From assembly GCF_041075285.1 (NCBI RefSeq), contig NZ_CP163512.1:1550001-1614000 (forward strand): 64,000 nt of DNA. Reading direction: 5' to 3'. Both the position numbers and the translations under genes were made by a program. The DNA is from Providencia rettgeri. GTDB taxonomy: Bacteria; Pseudomonadota; Gammaproteobacteria; Enterobacterales; Enterobacteriaceae. Under the pieces are notes generated by a model. That model saw only the letters and a list, made by a program, of their open reading frames with translations. It did not search any database and had not been told where the DNA came from. This document shows positions 56,737-64,000 of the stretch, piece by piece; positions within the stretch are counted from its first letter, which is position 1; the number at the start of each line of letters is the position of its first letter.

Positions 56737-57687
56737 ATGAAGCTGAAAACTACGGCCATCGCAGCCGCGATGTTATCATTAACTAGTATAACTGCTACTC
56801 AGGCGGCTGTTGAATTGACGCCAAAACAGGCTACTGAATTAAAACCTTATGAGCGTATAACAGTCACCGGGCGCTTTAATGCTATCTATGAAGCATCCGA
56901 TGCCGTCTCCCGTAGGGCTGATAAAATGGGGGCGTATGCCTTTTTCATTCAAAGCCTTGACGATATAGGCGATAGCGGCAACATGCGTGTTGTTGCTGAT
57001 GTCTATGCCAAAGATGCACCAAGTGTCGATGAGCCAAAACGCCGTGTATTCGGTGGTGTGGAAGAAATGTCTAAAACCGACGCCGCACAGTACGAACCAT
57101 TTGATACTGTCACTATAAGTGGTTTTTACCCTTCTCAACCTGATTTATATGAAGCTATCGCGAAAAAAGCACTCGAAAAGAATGCGGCTTCATTCTATGT
57201 CGTTCGCAACATCGCAATGAATGATGGCGGAAATACATTAGCAACAGCTTATATCTATAAGAAAGACGCGCCAAAACGCCAAGTTCTTAATGAAGACGCT
57301 GTTGTGCCAGCCGATTCAGATGCTGGGCGTGCCATGTTAGCTGAAGGTGGTGAAGCCGCTAAAAAAGTCCGCATCCCTGGAGTGGCATCCTCGGAAGAAC
57401 CAACAGTTGCTGTTGGGCGTTTCTTTGAAACATCAAGCAGCCAACCAGGACGTACTAGCGTCACTTTACCAAGTGGCTATGTGATTGAAGAAGTCAATAA
57501 AACCGCTGCTGCGCAGATGGTGCCATTTGACTCCATCACCTTCTCTGGTTACTACACCAATACGCCTGAAGTACGTTACCAAATCGCAAAACGTGCAGAA
57601 GCTAAAGGTGCAAAATATTTCCATATCACGAGAGAATGGCAGTCTAATGGTGGAAGCGTTACGATCAGTGCCGACCTATTTAAATAA
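56737..57687 (+). CDS. ydgH: DUF1471 repeat periplasmic protein YdgH
   Basis: The 316-residue protein has a signal peptide (MKLKTTAIAAAMLSLTSITATQA) and three DUF1471 (YhcN/BhsA-type) domains. The repeats start YERITVTGRFN, YEPFDTVTISGFY and MVPFDSITFSGYY, each followed by a YFxxRE-like strand. E. coli YdgH has the same design. It is periplasmic and linked to stress and surface properties. The ATG at 56737 is preferred over the 56713 start. Confidence 0.92.
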   Translation: MKLKTTAIAAAMLSLTSITATQAAVELTPKQATELKPYERITVTGRFNAIYEASDAVSRRADKMGAYAFFIQSLDDIGDSGNMRVVADVYAKDAPSVDEPKRRVFGGVEEMSKTDAAQYEPFDTVTISGFYPSQPDLYEAIAKKALEKNAASFYVVRNIAMNDGGNTLATAYIYKKDAPKRQVLNEDAVVPADSDAGRAMLAEGGEAAKKVRIPGVASSEEPTVAVGRFFETSSSQPGRTSVTLPSGYVIEEVNKTAAAQMVPFDSITFSGYYTNTPEVRYQIAKRAEAKGAKYFHITREWQSNGGSVTISADLFK

Positions 57688-57995
57688 TAAATAGCCCACT
57701 CATCTAAAAACCAGTCTAGTTCCCTAGGCTGGTTTTTTTCGATCAAATGATGGCAGATGGCTTTTTTATCCCATTTCTTATCTCCCTTTTCTACACATTA
57801 TACAAAAGTGAATAAATCACTCAAAAAAATGCATATTTTCCCATTGCATATCGAGCATTTCATTCGTAGAATCCACCACTCAAATTATGGCAGTTAAAGT
57901 CACTAAATTATTTAACCTTGCCAGTTAAACCCATTACAACAATGACAGTTTTAACGTCATTTTAACTTTTGATTGCTGAACACTCAGGATTTACT
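57688..57995. other. Intergenic region between ydgH and ydgI
   Basis: A terminator lies at 57707-57739, then about 260 bp with no gene and the ydgI promoter. The ydgI ribosome site AGGA is at 57986-57989. Confidence 0.5.
57707..57739 (+). terminator. Terminator of ydgH
   Basis: AAACCAGTCTAG and CTAGGCTGGTTT form a stem with one mismatch and a TTCC loop, followed by TTTTTTC. Confidence 0.8.
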
Positions 57996-59387
57996 TTGAA
58001 AAATACGTTAAGCCTCACTGCGTTAACCGCCCTTGTTCTTAGTTCAATGGTTGGTGCAGGTGTATTTAGTCTTCCTCAGAATATGGCAGAAGTGGCTAGC
58101 CCGCTGGCTTTAATCATAGGATGGTCTATTACAGGCATTGGTATCTTATTTCTCGCTTTTGCACTTTTACTGCTATCACGCATCCGTCCTGATTTGGATG
58201 GCGGTATTTTTACCTATGCGAAAGTCGGCTTTGGCGAACTGGTGGGTTTTTGTTCCGCATGGGGTTACTGGCTTTGTGCCGTTGTAGCAAACGTCTCTTA
58301 CTTGGTTATCGTATTTGCGGCGATCAGTTTTTTCACCGATTCCCCTGATAACATCATTTTTGGTGACGGGAATACTTGGCAAGCCTTAATTGGTGAGTCT
58401 GTTCTACTTTGGTTTGTTCACTATTTAGTGCTACGTGGCGTACAAACTGCTGCGGGCATTAATAAGTTAGCCACAATGGCGAAACTGGTGCCCCTAGGAT
58501 TATTTATCATCTTAGCATTTTTTGCGTTTAAATTAGATGTTTTTAATGCTGATTTCAGTGGCATAGAACTCAAAATACCTGTTTGGCAACAGGTAAAAGA
58601 CACCATGTTAATTACGCTTTGGGTATTTATTGGTATTGAGGGGGCGGTAGTTGTTTCTGCACGCGCCAGAAACCGCCGTGACGTTGGTTTAGCAACAATA
58701 TTTGCTGTTAGCTCTGCCCTTATCATTTATATACTTGTCACGTTATTGTCACTTGGCATCATGCCTCGCGCTGAGCTGGCTGAAATCAAGAACCCATCGA
58801 TGGCCACATTAATGGTTGATTTAATTGGTTCCAGTGGTGACATTATCATCGCAGCGGGGTTAATTATCTCTGTTTGTGGGGCGTACCTAAGCTGGACGAT
58901 TATGGCGGCTGAGGTACCGTATATTGCAGCGCAGTACCAATCTTTCCCTAAAGTTTTCAATAAACTAAATAAAAATGATGCCCCTTCTTCATCCTTGTGG
59001 TTAACAAATGGTGCAGTACAGCTCTCGCTGGTTCTAATTTGGCTCAGTGGCAGCAATTATAATACACTTCTCACTATTGCCTCTGAAATGATCCTTGTGC
59101 CCTATTTCTTGGTTGGTGCATTCTTAATGAAAGTGGCATTTGAGAGGCACAGCAAAGCGTTATTACTGGTTGGGCTCATTGCCAGCCTGTATGGCCTATG
59201 GCTACTCTATGCCTCTGGGTTAATCAATCTGATGTTGTCTGTTGTATTATACGCGCCGGGGATATTGGTATTTTTCTATGCACGGCAACAACAAAACAGT
59301 AAAGCGCCATTAAAATTCATTGAGACTGCCATGGCATTTGCCATCATGGTTACAGCTTTCCCGGCACTCTATTATTTAGTCTCTTAA
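57996..59387 (+). CDS. ydgI: Basic amino-acid antiporter (ArcD/YdgI family)
   Basis: The 463-residue APC-superfamily protein has twelve helices and aligns with E. coli YdgI: LTALTALVLSSMVGAGVFSLPQNMAEVASPLAL, DGGIFTYAKVGFGELVGFCSAWGYW, and TLWVFIGIEGAVVVSARARNRRDVG. This predicts arginine/ornithine exchange. I start it at the TTG at 57996 with AGGA 6 nt upstream, aligning with MEKKLGLSAL of E. coli; the frame from 57969 adds nine unlikely residues. It follows ydgH as in E. coli. Repeat copy C and terminators lie downstream. Confidence 0.9.
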   Translation: MKNTLSLTALTALVLSSMVGAGVFSLPQNMAEVASPLALIIGWSITGIGILFLAFALLLLSRIRPDLDGGIFTYAKVGFGELVGFCSAWGYWLCAVVANVSYLVIVFAAISFFTDSPDNIIFGDGNTWQALIGESVLLWFVHYLVLRGVQTAAGINKLATMAKLVPLGLFIILAFFAFKLDVFNADFSGIELKIPVWQQVKDTMLITLWVFIGIEGAVVVSARARNRRDVGLATIFAVSSALIIYILVTLLSLGIMPRAELAEIKNPSMATLMVDLIGSSGDIIIAAGLIISVCGAYLSWTIMAAEVPYIAAQYQSFPKVFNKLNKNDAPSSSLWLTNGAVQLSLVLIWLSGSNYNTLLTIASEMILVPYFLVGAFLMKVAFERHSKALLLVGLIASLYGLWLLYASGLINLMLSVVLYAPGILVFFYARQQQNSKAPLKFIETAMAFAIMVTAFPALYYLVS

Positions 59388-59397
59388 CCCCTCAAAA

Positions 59398-59416
59398 GAG
59401 GGCGAATTAAGCCCTC
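59398..59416 (+). terminator. Short hairpin after ydgI
   Basis: GAGGGC pairs with GCCCTC around GAATTAA. It is 11 bp after the ydgI stop and may terminate it. Confidence 0.4.
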
Positions 59417-59437
59417 GTTGTCAGTGTTAACAAAGTG

Positions 59438-59572
59438 GGATAAAAACGTAATGCATGTCAATTAAGCAATAAAAAATCCGTAACCTAGGGATGATTACGG
59501 ATTTTTGCAGTACTGTAGGATCGTTCAACTCATTATTTAGTTCTTAACTGATCGGCATTAGGATAAAAACGT
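59438..59572. repeat. 111-bp segment flanked by 12-bp direct repeats inside a conserved hairpin
   Basis: GGATAAAAACGT occurs at 59438-59449 and again at 59561-59572. Between them 111 bp interrupt a stem whose arms are CAAAGTGGGA (59431) and TCCCACTTTG (to about 59587). The insert ends TAATGC/GCATTA are 6-bp inverted repeats. Inside it AAAAATCCGTAA/TTACGGATTTTT forms a perfect 12-bp hairpin (59472-59506). Confidence 0.55.
59472..59506. terminator. Perfect 12-bp terminator-like hairpin within the inserted segment
   Basis: AAAAATCCGTAA and TTACGGATTTTT pair around CCTAGGGATGA, with A and T tracts at both ends. It could act in both directions. Confidence 0.65.
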
Positions 59573-59655
59573 GTTTTTCCCACTTTGTGTGATTAGCCGA
59601 AAATTCATCCGGTGATTTGTGAGTCTCATTTCCAATCCTATCTAACCTGCTGCCA
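59562..59655 (-). repeat. Intergenic repeat family, copy C (minus orientation)
   Basis: On the minus strand it reads GGCAGCAGGTTAGATAGG, then GGCTAATCACACAAAGTGGGAAAAACACG, matching copies A and B in block order. The inner palindrome is more degenerate. Confidence 0.6.
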
Positions 59656-60119
59656 AGCATATGATGTTTATTCTCTGTCTAATAGCGCATTATTAACATC
59701 ATTGCCCCAAACCTGTGTCACTGAGTAAAGTTTACAACCCTACAGATGAGATGCACTTTATTGCATGTCATGACGCAATTGTTCAAATAACACCTCTACC
59801 GGCCTATTCAATAGCGAATTTATAAGAATTAATTTTGTACCCATCAGTTCGTCATAAGTGCCAATGGTTTTGCAGCACCTTCTATTCGATAAACACCAAG
59901 TTCAAATTTTACTGAGGCTTACCCACCCTACACAACAAGCATTCCCCTCTAGCTATCCCCTTTTTTACACTGGTTAGCCAACAGGCTGTTGTACTAACTC
60001 AAGTGCTATTATTATTTATTAAACCTAACAGTATGTTGTAACTAAACCGACCACATTTAAAGCTAGTGGTTTTATGTTTAAGACGCTAACGCGACTTAAA
60101 CTGGCTAATGCCATAATAA
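59656..60119. other. 464-bp gap before hrpA with no supported gene
   Basis: Short minus-strand frames such as SVKFELGVYRIEGAAKPLALMTN and SLLNRPVEVLFEQLRHDMQ look protein-like but are broken. They may be a decayed gene; nothing can be named. Confidence 0.35.
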
Positions 60120-60155
60120 AAAACCGCTTCTCACCAGCTAGTAAGAAGCGGTTTT
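60120..60155 (-). terminator. Terminator of hrpA
   Basis: AAAACCGCTTCT and AGAAGCGGTTTT form a perfect 12-bp stem around a 12-nt loop, 25 bp after the hrpA stop on the minus strand, followed by A/T-rich sequence. Confidence 0.8.
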
Positions 60156-60179
60156 ACCCAACGAAATCCCAAAATTTTG

Positions 60180-63100
60180 TCAAAGTTTTTGTGACAAACT
60201 TTCCATTGTTTGAATAATCCGTTTATCCGAAATAGGATATGGGGTTCCTAATTGTTGAGCAAAAAGGCTAATTCGTAGCTCTTCAATCATCCAACGGATT
60301 TCCAGTACTTCTGGCATATTCTTTTGAATAGGCGTGAGTTTGGCTAACCACTGTTGCCACATATTTTGCACATGCTCAACCTTACTCATTTGCGCCCGAT
60401 CACGATTTGGGTCCGTCGCCAATTTCTCAAGACGCCGTTCAATACCATTTAAATAACGCAATACATCCGGTAAACGCTTCCAGCCATGAGCAGTAACAAA
60501 GCCTTTAAAGACTAAATTCCCCATCTGGGCTTTTAGATCAGATAGTGCTAACGCCATGGAAAAATCAACCCGCCCTTTTAAACGTTTGTTAATGGCAAAC
60601 ACCGCACTGAGGATTTGTTCAACTTGTTTGGCAATATTCACCACGACATCATTTAACTCCGCACGAGCAAACTCTTTGAGTTTTTCAAATTGGACTTCAT
60701 CCCACACTGTGCCACCAAAGTTAGCAATCAACTGGTCAACCCCACAAGCGATGCAGTCATCAATAAGATCTAGTACTTTACCGTAGGGATTAAAATACAA
60801 ACCTAATTTTGATTTATTCGGTAATTTTTCATGTAAGTATTTAATCGGCGAAGGAATATTAAGCAACAATAACCGACGAACACCACGCCACATGGCTTGT
60901 TGCTGTTCAAACTCCGTTTCAAATACCCGAATGCCGACACTATTTTTCTCATCGACCAAAGCAGGATACGCTTTGACTGAATACCCACCTCGCTTTTGCT
61001 CATAACGCTGAGGGAGTTCACCAAAGCTCCAAATATGTAAACCTGACTGCTCAATGCCATCATCAACAACCTCGGAAAGCGTTTCTTGCACTTTTTCCTT
61101 TAAATTGTTTTTCAGAATATCGAGATCTTGCCCTTCTGCGATGGTTTTATTCTTATCGCCAATAACACGATAAGTCATTTTTAAATGCACGGGAAGTTGG
61201 TCAAGTTGCCACGCTTCACGCTCAACTGTGACTCCCGTCATCCGGCGCAATTCTTTTTCCAGTTTATCTAATACGTTTCCGTCTGGCTCTGGTACTCGTT
61301 CAAGAAAAGCAGAGGCATAATTAGGTGCTGGCACAAAATTTCGTCTGATCGGTTTCGGTAATGATTTAATTAATGCCACAATCAATTCGTGACGTAAACC
61401 GGGCACCTGCCAGTCAAACCCTATATTTTGTACTTGATTTAATATGGCGAGTGGGATGTGTACTGTCACCCCATCTGCATCAGTTCCAGGTTCAAATTGG
61501 TAGCTTAAGCGGAACTTTAAATCTCCCTGATACCAATAATTTGGATAATCAAGTGCTGACACATGACCTGCATCTTCCTTGATTAACATACTTTTTTCAA
61601 AATTCAACAAGTCAGCTTGCTGCTTTGATGCCGTTTTCCACCAATGGTCAAAATGACGAGATGAAATAACATCATTAGGAATGCGTTGGTCATAAAAAGC
61701 AAACAACGTATCATCATCAACAAGTATGTCACGACGGCGTGATTTATGTTCTAAATCCTCGACTTCTGATAACAGTTTACGATTTTCTTTAAAGAACGCA
61801 TGACGCGTTGACCAATCCCCTTCAACCAAAGCGTGACGAATAAATAATTCACGACAAAGTAAAGGATCAATATTGCCATAATTGATTTGTCGTGAAGCCA
61901 CGATCGGCAAACCATACAGTGTCACTTTTTCAGAAGCCATAACCGCACCTTCTGATTTAGACCAATGTGGTTCACTATAGTGATGTTTTGTTAGATGGGT
62001 TGCGAGTGGTTCAACCCACTCAACATCAATAGCGGCCGCAATACGCCCCCACAGTTTGGATGTTTCAACCAGTTCGGCTACCATAGTCCATTTAGGGGGT
62101 TTCTTGAATAAACCAGACCCCGGAAACAGAGTAAAACGTGCATTTCTTGCTCCGGTAAATTCATGTTTATCAGCATCTTTTTGCCCAATATGTGAGAGTA
62201 AACCAGACAATAGTGAAACATGGATCCCACGAAAATCTGCATCAGCGCTGTTAATCGCAAACCCCAGTTCTTTCACCACCTGACGTAACTGCGTATAAAG
62301 ATCCTGCCATTCACGAATGCGCAAGTAATTGAGAAAGTCTTGGCGACACATTTTTCTAAACTGGGCATTCGAAAGCTGTGTTTGTTGCTCTTTGAGATAA
62401 TCCCAAAGATTTAAAAACGCCATAAAATCCGATTGTTTATCATGGAAACGGCGGTGCTTTTCATCAGCAGCTTGCTGCTTGTCTAGCGGTCGTTCTCTCG
62501 GATCTTGAATCGATAGCGCCGACACAATCACCATTGTTTCACGCACCGCTGCGTGTTTTCGTGCTTCAATGACCATACGCGCCAACCTTGGGTCGACGGG
62601 TAATTGAGCGAGTTGCCGCCCCATATCGGTAAGCTGATAACCTTTATCCACTTGTTTATGTGGCTTAATACCACCTAACTCTTCAAGTAATTTCACGCCA
62701 TCTTGAATATTGCGCTTATCTGGTGCTTCAACAAATGGAAATGCGGTAATATCCCCCAACCCTATGGAGGTCATTTGTAAAATAACAGAGGCTAAATTGG
62801 TTCTTAGAATTTCAGGATCGGTAAATTCAGGACGCGAAAGAAAATCTTCCTCTGAATACAATCGAATACAAATACCGTCAGAAACACGCCCACAACGCCC
62901 TTTACGCTGGTTTGCTGACGCTTGGGAAATTGCTTCAACGGGTAAACGTTGAACTTTAGTTCGGTAACTGTAGCGACTAATTCGAGCATACCCCGTATCA
63001 ATAACATATTTAATACCTGGTACGGTTAATGATGTTTCTGCAACGTTGGTTGCTAAAATAATGCGACGTCCACCGTGGGGATGGAAAATTCGGTTTTGCT

Positions 63101-64000
63101 CACTATTGGACAACCTTGCGAATAATGGCAGAATTTCGGTATGGCGCAACGATAATTTAGATAATGCTTCGGCAGTATCACGGATCTCACGCTCACCACT
63201 CATAAATATCAAAATATCGCCATTACCTTCCGTTGATAGCTCATTGACTGCATCAATAATCCCATCAATTTGGTCACGATCGCTATCATTATCATCCCCC
63301 ATAATCGGGCGATAGCGAACTTCTACAGGATAAGTTCGCCCGGAAACCTCAACAATAGGGGCATGATTAAAATGGTTAGAAAAACGTTCGGGATCGATCG
63401 TTGCAGAGGTAATGATGACTTTTAAATCCGGTCGCTTTGGCAATAACTGGCGCAGATAACCTAAAATGAAATCAATATTTAAGCTTCTTTCATGGGCTTC
63501 ATCGATGATGATGGTATCGTATTGCAGCAGCAATTTGTCATTTTGCAATTCCGCCAGCAAAATCCCATCGGTCATTAATTTCACTTGGGTTGTTTCGCTA
63601 ACTTGGTCGCTAAAACGTACCTTATACCCCACGGTTGTGCCAAGCTCGCACTCTAATTCGTGTGCAAGGCGCGTTGCAACTGAGCGAGCTGCCAGTCGTC
63701 TTGGTTGAGTATGACCAATAAAACCTCGAATACCACGTCCAAGTTCAAGGCAAATTTTCGGAATTTGGGTTGTTTTCCCAGAACCTGTTTCACCTGCAAT
63801 AATCACCACTTGGTGGTTTTTAATTGCCGTCAAAATAGCCTCTTTCTTTTGGCTAACAGGGAGATTGTCTGGGTAGATAATTTTAGGTGGATTCAGTTTT
63901 TTAATGGCAACTTTCTGTTTTGCTGCCTCAATATCTGCTTTAATCACATCCAATACCGCATTGCGTGATTTTTCATCACGAATTTTTGCAATACCTTGAA
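60180..64000 (-). CDS. hrpA: ATP-dependent RNA helicase HrpA (5' end beyond the window)
   Basis: The frame stays open past 63953 to the right edge, giving 1273 residues; E. coli HrpA has 1300, so only about 40 N-terminal residues are missing. It has GETGSGKTTQIPKICLELG (motif I), DEAHERS (motif II), SATIDP (motif III), then the helicase-associated and OB-like domains and the long C-terminal region of this family. It unwinds RNA and is needed for resolving stalled ribosomes. The apparent TTG start at 63953 is an artefact of the edge. Confidence 0.95.
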   Translation of the reverse strand, partial: QGIAKIRDEKSRNAVLDVIKADIEAAKQKVAIKKLNPPKIIYPDNLPVSQKKEAILTAIKNHQVVIIAGETGSGKTTQIPKICLELGRGIRGFIGHTQPRRLAARSVATRLAHELECELGTTVGYKVRFSDQVSETTQVKLMTDGILLAELQNDKLLLQYDTIIIDEAHERSLNIDFILGYLRQLLPKRPDLKVIITSATIDPERFSNHFNHAPIVEVSGRTYPVEVRYRPIMGDDNDSDRDQIDGIIDAVNELSTEGNGDILIFMSGEREIRDTAEALSKLSLRHTEILPLFARLSNSEQNRIFHPHGGRRIILATNVAETSLTVPGIKYVIDTGYARISRYSYRTKVQRLPVEAISQASANQRKGRCGRVSDGICIRLYSEEDFLSRPEFTDPEILRTNLASVILQMTSIGLGDITAFPFVEAPDKRNIQDGVKLLEELGGIKPHKQVDKGYQLTDMGRQLAQLPVDPRLARMVIEARKHAAVRETMVIVSALSIQDPRERPLDKQQAADEKHRRFHDKQSDFMAFLNLWDYLKEQQTQLSNAQFRKMCRQDFLNYLRIREWQDLYTQLRQVVKELGFAINSADADFRGIHVSLLSGLLSHIGQKDADKHEFTGARNARFTLFPGSGLFKKPPKWTMVAELVETSKLWGRIAAAIDVEWVEPLATHLTKHHYSEPHWSKSEGAVMASEKVTLYGLPIVASRQINYGNIDPLLCRELFIRHALVEGDWSTRHAFFKENRKLLSEVEDLEHKSRRRDILVDDDTLFAFYDQRIPNDVISSRHFDHWWKTASKQQADLLNFEKSMLIKEDAGHVSALDYPNYWYQGDLKFRLSYQFEPGTDADGVTVHIPLAILNQVQNIGFDWQVPGLRHELIVALIKSLPKPIRRNFVPAPNYASAFLERVPEPDGNVLDKLEKELRRMTGVTVEREAWQLDQLPVHLKMTYRVIGDKNKTIAEGQDLDILKNNLKEKVQETLSEVVDDGIEQSGLHIWSFGELPQRYEQKRGGYSVKAYPALVDEKNSVGIRVFETEFEQQQAMWRGVRRLLLLNIPSPIKYLHEKLPNKSKLGLYFNPYGKVLDLIDDCIACGVDQLIANFGGTVWDEVQFEKLKEFARAELNDVVVNIAKQVEQILSAVFAINKRLKGRVDFSMALALSDLKAQMGNLVFKGFVTAHGWKRLPDVLRYLNGIERRLEKLATDPNRDRAQMSKVEHVQNMWQQWLAKLTPIQKNMPEVLEIRWMIEELRISLFAQQLGTPYPISDKRIIQTMESLSQKL

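Overview
The window is chromosomal DNA of an AT-rich member of the Enterobacterales, most likely Providencia or a close Morganellaceae relative. The basis is E. coli-like gene blocks (fnr-uspE, pntA-pntB, ydgH-ydgI, yhiI-rbbA-yhhJ, ahpC-ahpF, ddlA, amn, yajD, yebB, hrpA), low GC by eye, and a tyrosine decarboxylase/tyrosine transporter pair of the kind known in Providencia. No rRNA, tRNA or CRISPR array was seen. The genus is inferred from gene content, not from a marker comparison.

Layout. 1-14.7 kb is a mosaic of small accessory and housekeeping genes: a partial yqfB-like amidohydrolase, two paralogous GNAT acetyltransferases, two LysE-type exporters, a DeoR regulator divergent from a phosphatase/MFS pair, PhzF, a P-loop kinase-like protein, ddlA, a cytidine deaminase/NUDIX pair, GrpB/GNAT, and an AraC regulator ahead of azlCD. 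It holds two gene remnants (a FAD oxidoreductase and an EamA transporter) and a 277-bp MITE-like element. 14.8-31.8 kb has a yehS-like gene, a divergent accA copy with a LysR gene, a MerR gene with an early stop codon, amn, an AEC transporter, a complete polar amino-acid ABC importer, ybiA, a MocR/GNAT divergent pair, yebB, an M24-fold hydrolase with its TetR regulator, yajD, and a mesX-mesD folate-independent methionine synthase operon.

31.8-34.6 kb is a small AT-rich island: an orphan T6SS hcp gene facing two unrecognised genes (one membrane-anchored), beside a tyrosine-recombinase remnant and paired 20-bp repeats. 34.6-42.0 kb returns to core functions: ahpCF with a candidate OxyR site, and the yhiI-rbbA-yhhJ efflux/ribosome-associated operon. 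42.0-50.1 kb carries a GNAT, an ABC-F protein preceded by a short leader ORF, a PadR/NfeR-like regulator with a coupled small ORF, and the tyrP-tyrDC operon. 50.1-64.0 kb is largely core: a quinone oxidoreductase, fnr, uspE, pntAB, ydgH, ydgI and the bulk of hrpA, which runs off the right edge.

The most interesting non-gene signals are a family of about 100-bp intergenic repeats (three copies, one apparently split by a 111-bp insertion flanked by 12-bp direct repeats), the MITE-like element with a solo end 8.5 kb away, and several palindromes next to regulators. No defence system or biosynthetic cluster that is clearly new was found. The best candidates for undescribed biology are the hcp island cassette, the ABC-F leader region and the divergent accA.
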